64,000 nucleotides of DNA from CBDFGQ01 sp965247295 (GTDB lineage Bacteria > Chloroflexota > Dehalococcoidia > Lucifugimonadales > JAGWBF01), in assembly GCA_965247295.1 (NCBI GenBank), contig CBDFGQ010000008.1, positions 310,001 through 374,000 of the forward strand, given 5' to 3'. A program made the translations under genes and the position numbers. The notes under the pieces were generated by a model that did not search any database, was not told where the DNA came from, and saw nothing but the letters and a program-made list of their open reading frames with translations. Of this stretch, positions 17,302 to 26,820 are shown piece after piece (position 1 is the first letter of the stretch; the number at the start of each line of letters is the position of its first letter).

Positions 17302-18816
17302 ATGACGACACGAGGCCAGGACATAGTTTCGGTCCTGCGGCGGCAGATCGAGGAATTTGGCGCCGAGCTGACCCTGGTGGACGTGGGGACCGTGGTGGAG
17401 GTGGGGGACGGCATTGCACGCATACAGGGTCTCCAGGGGGCCCAGTACAGTGAGATACTGGAGTTCCCAAACGCAATAATGGGACTGGCGCTAAACCTGG
17501 AGGAAGACACTGTAGGCGCGGCGATCATGGGGGACCCCAACGCGGTAAAGGAGGGGGACATGGTGCGCTCCACGGGGCGCATTATCGAAGTGCCCGTTGG
17601 CGATGAGCTCATCGGCCGCGTGGTGGATCCCCTGGGGAGGCCCCTGGATGGTAAGGGCCCCATTAACGCCTCTAGGACCCTACCTGTTGAGCGTATAGCC
17701 CCCAACGTGGTGTCCCGCCAGTCGGTGGACACTCCGGTACAGACGGGGATCAAAGCCATCGATGCCATGATACCCATTGGCAGGGGCCAGAGAGAGCTGA
17801 TAATCGGCGACCGTTCCACGGGCAAGACGGCCATAGCCATAGACACCATTATCAACCAGAAGGGCCAGGGCCTCACCTGTATCTACGTGGCCATAGGCCA
17901 GAAACAGGGCAAAGTAGCCCAGGTCCTGGCCAGCCTGGAAGAGCACGGCGCCATGGAGCACACCCTGGTCGTGGCTGCCAATGCATCGGACCCGGCTCCG
18001 TTACAGTACATCGCTCCCTATTCCGGTTGCGCCATCGCCGAGGAGTTCATGGCCCGGGGAAACGATGCCCTGATCATATACGACGACCTGACCAAGCACG
18101 CCTGGGCCTACCGTCAGATGTCCCTTCTGCTGCGGCGTCCTGCGGGTCGGGAGGCTTATCCCGGCGATGTGTTCTACCTCCACAGCAGGTTGCTGGAGCG
18201 GGCGGCCAGGCTGTCTTCCGAGTTAGGAGGAGGGTCTCTAACCGCCCTGCCCATCATCGAGACCCAGGCCGGCGACGTCTCCGCATACATCCCTACCAAC
18301 GTTATCTCCATCACTGACGGCCAGATATACCTCGAACCCGAGCTTTTCAACTCCGGTATCCGCCCAGCGGTGAATGTGGGCCTTTCCGTGTCCAGGGTGG
18401 GGGGCGCGGCCCAAACCCGAGCAGTTCGCCGGGTGGCGGGTAGGCTGCGTCTCGACCTGGCCCAGTACCGCGAGCTGGCCACCTTCGCCCAGTTCGGCAC
18501 CGCGGACCTGGACCGGGCCACCAGGGCACAGCTCGAGCGGGGCCAGCGCTGCACAGAGATACTCAAGCAGCTCCAGTACCAGCCCATGTCCCTTGACAAG
18601 GAGGTGCTGATTCTCTACGCCGTGAACAACGGGGACCTGGACGAGGTGCCCATTGCTCGCTGCGGGGAGTTCGAGGAGCAGTTCCTGCGGTACGTGGAAA
18701 CGGCTAAACCCGAGATTGGCCGGGCGGTGATGGAATCCGGGGACCTGAGCGCCGAGACCGAGGAGGCCCTGAAATCGGCCATCCAGGACTTCAGGGCGAC
18801 CTTCGCGGCCGCCTAA
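17302..18816 (+). CDS. atpA: ATP synthase F1 subunit alpha
   Basis: 504 aa. Beta-barrel N-domain, then the nucleotide-binding domain with Walker A GDRSTGKTAIAIDT, LIIYDDLTKHAWAYRQ, and the alpha signature near PYSGCAIAEEFM. The arginine-finger region is ISVT-like (NVGLSVSRVGGAAQTRAVRR). Non-catalytic head subunit. AGGAGG lies 6-7 nt before the ATG. Confidence 0.97.
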   Translation: MTTRGQDIVSVLRRQIEEFGAELTLVDVGTVVEVGDGIARIQGLQGAQYSEILEFPNAIMGLALNLEEDTVGAAIMGDPNAVKEGDMVRSTGRIIEVPVGDELIGRVVDPLGRPLDGKGPINASRTLPVERIAPNVVSRQSVDTPVQTGIKAIDAMIPIGRGQRELIIGDRSTGKTAIAIDTIINQKGQGLTCIYVAIGQKQGKVAQVLASLEEHGAMEHTLVVAANASDPAPLQYIAPYSGCAIAEEFMARGNDALIIYDDLTKHAWAYRQMSLLLRRPAGREAYPGDVFYLHSRLLERAARLSSELGGGSLTALPIIETQAGDVSAYIPTNVISITDGQIYLEPELFNSGIRPAVNVGLSVSRVGGAAQTRAVRRVAGRLRLDLAQYRELATFAQFGTADLDRATRAQLERGQRCTEILKQLQYQPMSLDKEVLILYAVNNGDLDEVPIARCGEFEEQFLRYVETAKPEIGRAVMESGDLSAETEEALKSAIQDFRATFAAA

Positions 18817-18906
18817 AGGTATTGTGAGCGCAGGCATGTTGAGACCAATTGCTTCCTCAAGGGCACCCGTCTTGGCGGAGGAACGTGAGGCAGGTAACAA
18901 GGTGCC

Positions 18907-19770
18907 ATGGTCAGCGTAAGGCAAATTCGGCGCCGCATAAGAAGCATCGAGAACACCGGCAAAGTCACCAAGGCCATGGAGATGATCGCGGCCTCCAGGA
19001 TGCGGCGGGCCCAGGCCAGCGTCCGTGCAGGAAGGCCCTACTCCCAGAAGATCCAGGATGTGATCGCCCACCTTGCGGCCCAGCCCAGTGAGGAGGCCGA
19101 TGCGGCCCAGGCCCTGCTGGAAAGGCGCTCCGTGGGCCGCATCGAGATAGTGCACATCGCACCGGACAGGGGCCTCTGCGGCGGCCTTCACTCGAACCTG
19201 AACCGGCGGGTGGCTCAGTTTATCCTTGAGCAGCAGGTGCCGGTGAGTATCGTCGCCGTGGGGCGCAAGGGGCGGGACTTCATGGTCAGGTATGGCCAGG
19301 ACGTGAAGGCGATCTTCGTTAATCTGGGAGACAGGCCCACTCTGGCGGACACTATCGCCATCTCTCGTATGGTAATAGAGGACTACACCAACGGACTGGC
19401 CGACCAGGTATTCATATCTTATGTGGAGTTTGTATCCACCACAGTGCAGCGTCCCGTGGTCGTGCAGCTCCTGCCAATCGTGCCCGCCGAGCTACGTGCT
19501 GAGGAGAGGGTGGGCTACATATATGAGCCCGACAGCCTGGTGGTGCTGGGCTCCCTCCTACCCAGATTTATTGAGATGCAGGTCTACCATGCCCTTCTGG
19601 AGCTGATCGCCAGCGAGCAGTCGGCCCGCATGGTAGCCATGCGGAACGCGACGGAGAGCGCCACCGAGATGGTTACCGACCTGACCCTGCTCTCCAACAA
19701 GGTCCGCCAGGAGAGCATCACCAACGAGCTGCTGGACATAGTAGGAGGTACTGCCGCCCTGGCAGGCTGA
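18907..19770 (+). CDS. atpG: ATP synthase F1 subunit gamma
   Basis: 287 aa; the central rotor shaft. N-terminal helix VSVRQIRRRIRSIENTGKVT followed by KAMEMIAASRMRRAQ; Rossmann-like middle with DRGLCGGLHSNLNR; C-terminal helix ATESATEMVTDLTLLSNKVR followed by QESITNELLDIVGG. The start is ATG at 18907 with a weak ribosome-binding site; the two flanking spacers (90 and 117 bp) are longer than those elsewhere in the operon. Confidence 0.95.
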   Translation: MVSVRQIRRRIRSIENTGKVTKAMEMIAASRMRRAQASVRAGRPYSQKIQDVIAHLAAQPSEEADAAQALLERRSVGRIEIVHIAPDRGLCGGLHSNLNRRVAQFILEQQVPVSIVAVGRKGRDFMVRYGQDVKAIFVNLGDRPTLADTIAISRMVIEDYTNGLADQVFISYVEFVSTTVQRPVVVQLLPIVPAELRAEERVGYIYEPDSLVVLGSLLPRFIEMQVYHALLELIASEQSARMVAMRNATESATEMVTDLTLLSNKVRQESITNELLDIVGGTAALAG

Positions 19771-19778
19771 ACATTCGC

Positions 19779-19815
19779 CCTCAGTCCTCTCCCCTCTGGC
19801 GGGAGGGTGTTAGAG
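19779..19815. repeat. Family B repeat core between atpG and atpD
   Basis: CCTCAGTCCTCTCCCCTCTG followed by GCGGGAGGGTGTTAG matches the core at 15705-15755 and 54191-54270, and can fold on itself. It lies just after the atpG stop and before the true atpD start. Confidence 0.55.
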
Positions 19816-19887
19816 ACAGAGGTTCGACCCCAAACGACGCCTTCCGCCATCAAGGCGGAACGGGCCAAAGGAATACCGGAGGTTATT

Positions 19888-21285
19888 ATGGGCCAAGGCA
19901 AGGTAGTTCAGGTCATAGGCACGGTGGTGGATGTTGAGTTTCCTCCAGATGAGCTCCCCACCCTGTTCAACGCCCTGGAGATAGACAAAGGCGGCGAGAA
20001 GCTGGCGCTGGAGGTGGAGCAGCACGTGGGGAATAACTGGGTAAGGTGCCTGGCCCTGGGGCCCACCGAAGGGCTGGCCAGGGGCACCTTGGCCACCGAT
20101 ACCGGTTCGCCCGTAACCGTGCCAGTGGGTAGCGAGACCTTGGGACGCCTGTTCGACGTCATGGGCCAGCCGCTGGACAACCTGGGACCCGTGGAGGCCC
20201 CTGCCTACTGGCCGATACACAGGCCACCGCCCTCCTTCGAGGAGCAGGAGACCACCACGGAGCTCCTGGAGACGGGGATCAAGGTGTTCGACCTTATAAC
20301 CCCCTTCATGAAGGGCGGCAAGGTTGGAGCATACGGCGGTGCGGGGGTGGGCAAGACCGTCATCATCATGGAGCTGATCCGGAACATCGCCGCGGTGCAC
20401 AAGGGTGTGTCCGTCTTTGCTGGCGTGGGCGAGCGATCCAGGGAGGGCAACGACCTGTGGCACGAGATGCGGCAGTCGGGGGTGATGGAGAACACCGTCC
20501 TCGTCTTCGGACAGATGAACGAGCCACCCGGAGTGCGGGCCCGGATCGGGCTTACGGGCCTCACCATGGCCGAGTTCTTCCGCGATGAGCAAAACCAGGA
20601 CGTGCTGCTGTTCATAGATAACATCTACCGTTATATTCTGGCCGGAATGGAGGTATCGGCCCTCCTGGGACGGATGCCCTCGGCCGTGGGCTACCAGCCG
20701 ACCCTGGCCACGGAGATGGGCGCCCTGGAAGAGCGCATCACCTCGACCAAGAAGGGGTCCATCACCTCCTTCCAGGCCATATACGTTCCCGCCGACGACT
20801 ACACCGACCCGGGCATCGTTACCACCTTCGGGCACCTGGACGCCGTGATTTCCCTTGAGAGGGCGCTGTCTGCCCAGGGTCTGTACCCCGCCGTTGACCC
20901 CCTCGCCTCCTTCTCTCGTATGCTGGAGCCCAAGACGGTGGGCGATGAGCATTACCGCATCGCCCGGGGCGTGCAGCAGGTGCTTCAGCGATACCGCGAT
21001 CTCCAGGACATCATCGCCATCCTGGGCATCGAGGAGCTTTCGGATGAGGACAAGATAACCGTCTCCCGCGCGCGGAGGGTTCAACGCTTCCTGACGCAGC
21101 CGTTCTATGTCGCCGAGACCTTCACGGGGATGGAGGGCAAGTACGTTCCCGTCAGGGAGACGGTGCGGGGCTTCAGCGAAATACTCGAGGGCAAGCATGA
21201 CGGCGTGCCAGAGCAGGCCTTCTACATGACCGGAACCATCGACGAGGTTCTGGCAAAGGCCCAGGAGATGGCGGCGACTGCCTAA
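19888..21285 (+). CDS. atpD: ATP synthase F1 subunit beta
   Basis: 465 aa catalytic subunit. Walker A GGAGVGKTVIIMELI, catalytic Glu in GERSREGNDLW, Walker B DVLLFIDNIYRY, then the DELSEED-like segment ELSDEDKITVSRARR. The frame is open from 19807, but ATG at 19888 follows GGAGGTTATT and begins MGQGKVVQVIGTVVDVEF, the normal N-terminus; the upstream part is repeat sequence. Confidence 0.97.
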   Translation: MGQGKVVQVIGTVVDVEFPPDELPTLFNALEIDKGGEKLALEVEQHVGNNWVRCLALGPTEGLARGTLATDTGSPVTVPVGSETLGRLFDVMGQPLDNLGPVEAPAYWPIHRPPPSFEEQETTTELLETGIKVFDLITPFMKGGKVGAYGGAGVGKTVIIMELIRNIAAVHKGVSVFAGVGERSREGNDLWHEMRQSGVMENTVLVFGQMNEPPGVRARIGLTGLTMAEFFRDEQNQDVLLFIDNIYRYILAGMEVSALLGRMPSAVGYQPTLATEMGALEERITSTKKGSITSFQAIYVPADDYTDPGIVTTFGHLDAVISLERALSAQGLYPAVDPLASFSRMLEPKTVGDEHYRIARGVQQVLQRYRDLQDIIAILGIEELSDEDKITVSRARRVQRFLTQPFYVAETFTGMEGKYVPVRETVRGFSEILEGKHDGVPEQAFYMTGTIDEVLAKAQEMAATA

Positions 21286-21297
21286 GGCTGGTAGATT

Positions 21298-21708
21298 ATG
21301 GTCACCATGCGGCTTGAGATAATCACGGCGGAGCGCCAGGTGTACGCCGACGACGTTGAGGTGGTGGTCGCTCCCGGGATCGACGGTGAGCTGGGAATCC
21401 TGCCCCACCACGCTCCCCTGATGACGGCCCTCCAGCCTGGGGAGATCATGATACGGAAGGAGGGCCAGGAGACCTACCTGGCCGTGACAGGCGGCTTCCT
21501 GGAAGTGATGGGAAACCAGGTGACTATTCTGTCCGACGCCTGCGAGCGCTCCGATGAGATCGACGAGAAGCGAGCCCAAGAGGCGATGCAGCAGGCCCAA
21601 GAGCGGCTGGCCAGCCGTGGCGCCGACCTGGACCTGGAGCAGGCCACGGCGGCGGTCAGGCGTGCCGAGGTGCGCCTGAAGGTGGCGCGCCGGCGTCGTC
21701 GCGACTGA
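21298..21708 (+). CDS. atpC: ATP synthase F1 subunit epsilon
   Basis: 136 aa. N-terminal beta sandwich (RLEIITAERQVYADDVEVVV, GIDGELGILPHHAPLMTALQ) and a C-terminal helical hairpin rich in Glu/Arg. It is the regulatory rotor subunit. The start may be ATG 21298 or ATG 21307; AAGGCTGG precedes the first. Last gene of the operon. Confidence 0.94.
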   Translation: MVTMRLEIITAERQVYADDVEVVVAPGIDGELGILPHHAPLMTALQPGEIMIRKEGQETYLAVTGGFLEVMGNQVTILSDACERSDEIDEKRAQEAMQQAQERLASRGADLDLEQATAAVRRAEVRLKVARRRRRD

Positions 21709-21744
21709 CCGTCTCCACAGGTATAGGCAAGCGGTATAAAAAGG

Positions 21745-22410
21745 TTAAGAGGAAAGACCCTCGTTCTGCAGGTAGAAGGTCAGGGTCTGTAACGAGAGGA
21801 CAGGGTCAATATTTCTGATCTTGACCCCGTCCTGGGCCTGAGGGGACATGGGCGCGTAGTTCAGAATGGCCCGCACGCCGCATTCCACCAGACGGTTCAT
21901 CACTTCCTGGGCATGCTGGCCCGGCACCGCCACCACACCGATGTTGATGTTTAGTGCAGCTACGGTCTCGTTCAACTCATCAATTGGCTGCACCCTTAAG
22001 TTCCCGATCTTGCTGCCAACTATCTCGGTGTTGGAGTCGAAGGCCGCCACAATCTGGAAGCCCTCGGGGGCAAAACCTGGGTAACTGAGAATCGCCCGTC
22101 CCAGCCTCCCCACGCCCACAAGGCCCACGTTCCAGCGCTTGTCCAGTCCCATGATCTCTTTCAGTTCCGATAGCAGGTGTCCCACACTGTAGCCCCGCCC
22201 CTGCTTTCCGAAGCGGCCAAAGTAACTAAGGTCCTTCCGAATCTGCGCGGGGGTGACCTGGAGCATCTGCCCCAATTGCTGGGAATTTACTATACCCGTA
22301 CTGTTTTCCAGCAGGGAACTGAGCACGCGGATATATTGGGGCAGGCGCATTACAACGACTTCTGGGACCTCGCCCTGCCCAGCTGACCGGATTACGTCCC
22401 TGTCTGCCAT
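21745..22410 (-). CDS. rex: Redox-sensing transcriptional repressor Rex
   Basis: 221 aa. Winged-helix N-domain (LPQYIRVLSSLLE, QQLGQMLQVTPAQIRKDLSY followed by FGRFGKQGRGY), then a Rossmann NAD(H) domain with VGVGRLGRAILSYPGF, and a C-terminal swapped helix. Rex binds DNA when the NADH/NAD+ ratio is low and represses respiratory or fermentative genes. It converges with the ATP synthase operon, an apt neighbour for a redox sensor. I did not find a good TTGTGAA...TTCACAA operator in the window. Confidence 0.95.
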   Translation of the reverse strand: MADRDVIRSAGQGEVPEVVVMRLPQYIRVLSSLLENSTGIVNSQQLGQMLQVTPAQIRKDLSYFGRFGKQGRGYSVGHLLSELKEIMGLDKRWNVGLVGVGRLGRAILSYPGFAPEGFQIVAAFDSNTEIVGSKIGNLRVQPIDELNETVAALNINIGVVAVPGQHAQEVMNRLVECGVRAILNYAPMSPQAQDGVKIRNIDPVLSLQTLTFYLQNEGLSS

Positions 22411-22531
22411 GTTGGGCTCCCTCCTGCGGGGCCGAGGGGTCGAAATGTTAGCAGTGCCGCCTGCGAGCCATACGCCTTAGAACCACTTACATTTCTACGG
22501 GGTCGCCCAAAAAGGGATTTGGGGCGGTTAC

Positions 22532-22560
22532 ATTGTAGTACGATCGTGCCCTATGGTCAA
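22532..22560 (-). promoter_or_regulatory. Promoter of rex
   Basis: On the minus strand: TTGACC, a 17-nt spacer, TACAAT. It implies a leader of about 115 nt before the rex start at 22410. Confidence 0.7.
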
Positions 22561-22646
22561 GAAATCCGTGAAACTATTTACTCTGTACCCTGAGATCGCT
22601 AGGACACTCGCGACGCTACGGATCAGCCGTAGCTTCGGGTGGAATG

Positions 22647-22655
22647 TGTTATAAT
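22647..22655 (+). promoter_or_regulatory. Extended -10 promoter of the CCA-adding enzyme gene
   Basis: TGTTATAAT is a perfect -10 with the TGN extension; no -35 match is present. Transcription would start near 22662, only about 7 nt before ATG 22669, so the message is nearly leaderless. Confidence 0.65.
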
Positions 22656-22668
22656 TTCAGCGTTCCCA

Positions 22669-23958
22669 ATGGTGCCTAAGGCCATGCCTCATAAAGCCAC
22701 GAGTCTGCTCTCTACCCTGCAAGACGCCCTGCCTAGCTCTGCCTACGCGGCCCTGAAGGCCATCGCGGAAAAGGCTTCCCAACTCGGGATGCCCCTCTAC
22801 CTGGTGGGCGGTTCTCTCCGCGACATCCTACTTGGACAGCCCATCAGGGACCTGGACCTGGTAGCGGAGGGCGATGCGACGGCGCTGGCGATGGAGGCGT
22901 CCAAGGAGCTGGGTGGCGATGTCCTGTCCCATTCTCAGTTCGGTACAGCTACCTTGCGGCTGTCCGGCCAGCACTTCGACCTGACCACTGCCAGGCACGA
23001 GACGTATTCGAGGCCTGGTGCCCTGCCCCGGGTAACCCCCAGCTCCATCGGTCGAGACCTGGCGCGCCGCGACTTCTCAGTCAATGCCATGGCCATAGCC
23101 CTGGTGGGCCCCGAGGAAGGCCGCCTGCTGGACCCCCTTGGAGGCCAAAAGGACCTGGCACGCGGGTTGGTCCGCGTTCTGCACTCGGGGAGCTTTGTGG
23201 ACGACGCTACCCGGATTCTACGGGCCGTGCGCTATGAGCAGCGGTACGGTTTCAATCTGGAGCGTGAGACCCACAGGCTGCTGCTGGAGGCGCTGGAGGC
23301 CCGTATGCTGGATATGGTGAGTGGCGACCGGATCAGGCGAGAGCTGGAGCTCACATTCCAGGAGGAGCATCCCCACCGCGCCCTGCGCCGGTGCGGGGAG
23401 CTTGGCGTCCTCCAGGCCATCTACCCGCCCATATGCGATGGGGCCGGAGTAACGTCTCTGGAGGGCCATGCCATAGAGAGCTGTCCCCTGTGGTACCTGG
23501 CGGCACTTTCTTATCCGCTTTCTGCGCAGGAGGGGGAGTCCTTCATCCGCCGGCTGCGAATGCCCGCGCGGTGGGCCAGGGTGGTGAGGGATGCCATCGC
23601 CGTTCGCCAGAGTAGTGAGGGTGCCCCCGCGTCCCCTCGCTACATAGGTGATCCAACTCTTTCGCCCGGCGAGCTGTGCAGCTTCCTCGACCAGCTCTCG
23701 CCCGTGAGCGTCCAGATAGGCTCCTTATTATCCGAGTCGCCCCAGGTCAGAGAGTCGCTGGAGCGTTATCTTACGCGTTGGCGTTATGTAAAGCCGACTC
23801 TCAATGGAAAAGACCTAATCTCTCTGGGAGTACCTGAGGGGCCCCTGGTGGGCGAAGTCCTCCGACAGCTGAGGTGGGCCAGGCTAGAGGCAAGGGCCAC
23901 CAGTCGAGACGATGAAATACGCCTGGCAAAGGAATATATCTCATCCAGGGGGGCTTAG
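22669..23958 (+). CDS. CCA tRNA nucleotidyltransferase / poly(A) polymerase family protein
   Basis: About 429 aa. The class II nucleotidyltransferase head has YLVGGSLRDILLGQPIRDLD followed by LVAEGDA (G-S and D-x-D metal site), TARHETYSRPGALPRV, and GRDLARRDFSVNAMAIAL; the RNA-binding neck has DDATRILRAVRYEQRYGFN. It adds CCA, or only CC or A, to tRNA 3' ends. A GTG at 22639 overlaps the TATAAT promoter and cannot be the start; ATG 22669 or 22684 is likely. No HD-domain motif is evident. The exact CCA versus A-adding activity cannot be told here. Confidence 0.85.
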   Translation: MVPKAMPHKATSLLSTLQDALPSSAYAALKAIAEKASQLGMPLYLVGGSLRDILLGQPIRDLDLVAEGDATALAMEASKELGGDVLSHSQFGTATLRLSGQHFDLTTARHETYSRPGALPRVTPSSIGRDLARRDFSVNAMAIALVGPEEGRLLDPLGGQKDLARGLVRVLHSGSFVDDATRILRAVRYEQRYGFNLERETHRLLLEALEARMLDMVSGDRIRRELELTFQEEHPHRALRRCGELGVLQAIYPPICDGAGVTSLEGHAIESCPLWYLAALSYPLSAQEGESFIRRLRMPARWARVVRDAIAVRQSSEGAPASPRYIGDPTLSPGELCSFLDQLSPVSVQIGSLLSESPQVRESLERYLTRWRYVKPTLNGKDLISLGVPEGPLVGEVLRQLRWARLEARATSRDDEIRLAKEYISSRGA

Positions 23959-24241
23959 CTACAAGACGGAGCCCGCCGAGTCGTGTGTAGCGTGCCGCGG
24001 ATCTTGGGATCCGTGTCACAGAGGCTCATGTCAGATGTGCAGCGGCGAATTCCAATCGGCTTTGGCAATTGGTGCCACTATGCCTCGGTGCGGCCACACC
24101 GTTGTCCATGACGCTGCCCTGGCGATGGTCCTCCGGTGCAGCAGCTGTTACAGGATACTGGGGGGAGGCGTTCAGTTGAGAAATCTGCCCCAATGAACGA
24201 CTATAGAACGGTCGGAACAGTCGGCGCGCGTATGGGCTGGA
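23959..24241. other. Intergenic region after the nucleotidyltransferase gene
   Basis: No gene supported. A hairpin with stem GGATC/GATCC extended by a G-U pair lies near 23997-24015 and could end transcription, but it has no T-tract. Confidence 0.4.
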
Positions 24242-25543
24242 GTGAGTAGGTATCGGCCCGCCATCCCCCTTGCGCTGCACTATCCCCGTTATCGTGCCTA
24301 CTGGCTGGGCACCCTGGCATCGGTCACCGGCTTCCAGATGTTTCAGTTCAGCCAGCTATGGCTGATACACCATCTCACCGCTTCCCCGCTGTTCCTGGGC
24401 TACGTGGGACTGGCCAACGCCGTGCCGGCTATTCTGCTCAACCTCGTTGGTGGCGTCGTGGCCGACAGGTTCGACAAGCGCCGCCTGATTACCGTTACCC
24501 AGGCTATCGCCGCGAGCCTCATTTTTCTGCTGGCTACCCTCACCCTCCTCGAGGCGGTTGAGCCCTGGCACGTGCTGACCATCGCGTTCTTTGCCGGCGC
24601 TGTGAATGCCTTTGACCAGCCGGCGCGCCAGGCCCTGTACCCTCACCTAATCGAGCGCTCCGCACTCATGAGCGCGGTGGCGCTGAACTCCTCCATCTGG
24701 CAGGGGACCCGCATCGTGGCGCCGGCCATGGCTGGCGTGGTGATAGCCACCGTTGGAACGGCCGCTTCTATCTACGTTGGAACGGCCACTTCTATGTACC
24801 TGGCGGGTGTCGGATTTTGCGCTATGGCGGTGGTTATATACGGCCTCCGTGTCCCCGCCGCTGCAGGTACGTCACATAGCAGCGCGGCGCAGGATATGCT
24901 GGAGGGCCTGAGATTCATCACTAAGAACTCGGTATTCTCTTTCCTTATTGGCATGACATTCTTCAACAGCTTCTTTGGCATGTCTTACGTAATGCTGATG
25001 CCGGTTTTCGCCGTGGACATTCTCAATGTGGGGGCCGATGGGCAGGGGTGGCTCCTGAGCCTGGGCGGCGTGGGCGCGCTTCTCACCACCATCTGGCTGA
25101 GCTCTCGTGGAAATGTCAGTCACCGGGGAGTGCTCATCATAGGCGGTGCCGTGATGAGCGGGCTGTCCGTGGCCACCTTTGCCCTCACGGCCAAGTTCAT
25201 TGGCTCCTACCCGCTGGCCCTCTGCCTGATGTTCGCTTCCGGCGTCTTCAATTCGGCCTACATGGTCTCCGTCATGAGCTCTCTTCAGATGATGGTGCCC
25301 GACCGCATGCGGGGCCGGGTAATGGGCTTTTACGGAATGACCTGGAGCATCATGCCGTTGAGGGGTATGCAGGCGGGCGCTCTGGCCAGCTTCATTACGG
25401 TCCCCTTCGCGATAGCAGTTGGGGGGCTGGCGGTGGCCGCCTTCGCGCTTGGGCCAGCCACGATCAACGGCCAGATCCGCAGGCTGGGCGTCCGGCTGCC
25501 ACAGGTGGCGGAAGCTGCTTCGCCGGGAGACGGTACTCCATAG
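24242..25543 (+). CDS. MFS transporter, EntS-like exporter family
   Basis: A 433-aa inner-membrane protein with about 12 hydrophobic segments in two halves. The motif A-like loop VVADRFDKRRLI follows helix 2, and AFDQPARQALYPHLIER is typical of the EntS/MFS_3 group. The substrate is unknown (siderophores or drugs are usual for the group). The start GTG 24242 lacks a clear Shine-Dalgarno. A short near-duplicate, VGTAASIYVGTATSMY, suggests a small in-frame duplication in a loop near residue 180. Confidence 0.85.
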   Translation: MSRYRPAIPLALHYPRYRAYWLGTLASVTGFQMFQFSQLWLIHHLTASPLFLGYVGLANAVPAILLNLVGGVVADRFDKRRLITVTQAIAASLIFLLATLTLLEAVEPWHVLTIAFFAGAVNAFDQPARQALYPHLIERSALMSAVALNSSIWQGTRIVAPAMAGVVIATVGTAASIYVGTATSMYLAGVGFCAMAVVIYGLRVPAAAGTSHSSAAQDMLEGLRFITKNSVFSFLIGMTFFNSFFGMSYVMLMPVFAVDILNVGADGQGWLLSLGGVGALLTTIWLSSRGNVSHRGVLIIGGAVMSGLSVATFALTAKFIGSYPLALCLMFASGVFNSAYMVSVMSSLQMMVPDRMRGRVMGFYGMTWSIMPLRGMQAGALASFITVPFAIAVGGLAVAAFALGPATINGQIRRLGVRLPQVAEAASPGDGTP

Positions 25544-25732
25544 CCGGACCCATCCGCTCTTCAGAGGCCACGGCACTGACGGGGAGGGTCCGACCACAAG
25601 AGCCTATTTTGTGGCTGGCACCGACCATTTGTGATACACTTGCGCTCACTGCGACGGGACGCCATTCAGGGCCCTTTTCGTTGAGTTACGGTAACGTATC
25701 CCCTGGGCAGGCGTAGCCTGGCCGCGGACAGG

Positions 25733-26758
25733 ATGGAGAGTGGGCTACCAGTGGACGTGGCGCTCAACTTACGGGATTTCGTGGATGATCCCATCCGGCC
25801 CGTGCAACAGCAGATAGAGGAAGCCGCCGAGATTACCCGCCGTGCCCGGTCCCTGGGCTTTATGGGAATCTATGCTGCCCAGCACTGGATATCGTATCCC
25901 ACGGTCTGGCTCCAACCGCTGCCCCTGTTGGCCAGGCTGGCTGGGGAGTCCGGAGACCTGAAGCTGATCACCGGGGTAATATTGCTACCGCTGCACAACC
26001 CCGTGTACCTGGCGGAGCAGGTGATCACCGTGGACCACATAACTGGGGGCCGACTCATCCTGGGAGTGGGCCTGGGCTACAGGCGGGTCGAGCTGGAGGC
26101 GGTGGGGAGCGACCGCAACCAGAGGACGGGCCGCTTCGAAGAATGCCTGGCGCTGATGAAGCTGCTGTGGTCCGGACAGGAAGTGAGCTTCGAAGGCCGG
26201 TACTGGACGGTCCACAGGGCACGTGTGGGGGTGCCCCCCGTACAGAAGCCCCATCCTCCCGTGTGGATCGCAGCCCAGAGCGAGCTGGCGGCACGGAGGG
26301 CGGCTACCATGGGGGATGGCTGTCTTTTGGGCCCTCAGCAGAGTTGGGAGGACCTTCGGAGACTTGCCAGCGTATACCACGAAACGGTGCACGTCCACGG
26401 CGCAGGGTCGCCAGGACTCCTCGGAGCCAACCGCAGCGTGGCCGTTGCTAGGGACCGGGAGACGGCCATCCGTGAAGCCCGGGAGGTCGCGGAGGGCAAG
26501 GCGGGGATGTACGGTGGGTGGGATATGCAGGAACGCACGACCGTGGACCTGGGCCTTGGGGGAACGAGAGAGTTGACGGACTGGGCCGCCGTCGGAAGTC
26601 CTGAAGAATGTGCCGAGGCCATAGCCCGGTGCTACCACGAGGATGGAGTGCGCTACACCGGCCTCGGCTTTTTGAACCTGCCTAAGACCCACGCGGCCCG
26701 GCTGGAGTACCTTCAATACGTTTCGGAGGAGCTACTGCCCCGTCTTCCAGGGGGGTAG
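25733..26758 (+). CDS. LLM-class flavin-dependent oxidoreductase
   Basis: 341 aa, luciferase-like TIM barrel. Features: GFMGIYAAQHW, LITGVILLPLHNPVYLAEQV, ITGGRLILGVGLGYRRVELE, RTGRFEECLALMKLLWSG and PHPPVWIAAQSELAARRAA. These enzymes use reduced FMN or F420 to monooxygenate or dehydrogenate small organics. Whether FMN or F420 is used cannot be decided from the sequence. ATG 25733 follows GGACAGG. It lies upstream of two further oxidoreductases on the same strand. Confidence 0.88.
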   Translation: MESGLPVDVALNLRDFVDDPIRPVQQQIEEAAEITRRARSLGFMGIYAAQHWISYPTVWLQPLPLLARLAGESGDLKLITGVILLPLHNPVYLAEQVITVDHITGGRLILGVGLGYRRVELEAVGSDRNQRTGRFEECLALMKLLWSGQEVSFEGRYWTVHRARVGVPPVQKPHPPVWIAAQSELAARRAATMGDGCLLGPQQSWEDLRRLASVYHETVHVHGAGSPGLLGANRSVAVARDRETAIREAREVAEGKAGMYGGWDMQERTTVDLGLGGTRELTDWAAVGSPEECAEAIARCYHEDGVRYTGLGFLNLPKTHAARLEYLQYVSEELLPRLPGG

Positions 26759-26820
26759 CTCTGCTCATGACCAACCTAGCTGACCTCATTCGCCGGTTTC
26801 CCCAGGGGGGACTTACAAGA

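Noticed and set aside
18238..19191. 317-codon minus-strand ORF across the atpA-atpG junction
   Set aside because: Shadow of two conserved genes; no start signal or domain.
19807..19887. 27-codon extension of AtpD
   Set aside because: It is composed of family B repeat sequence; ATG 19888 has GGAGG and the normal N-terminus.
19810..21600. Long minus-strand ORF (596 codons) antisense to atpD/atpC
   Set aside because: Its sequence is the shadow of a strongly conserved ATP synthase beta gene in GC-rich DNA, has no known domain and no ribosome-binding site.
22411..22638. Search for a Rex operator upstream of rex and the nucleotidyltransferase gene
   Set aside because: No TTGTGAA-like inverted repeat found; only promoter-like elements.
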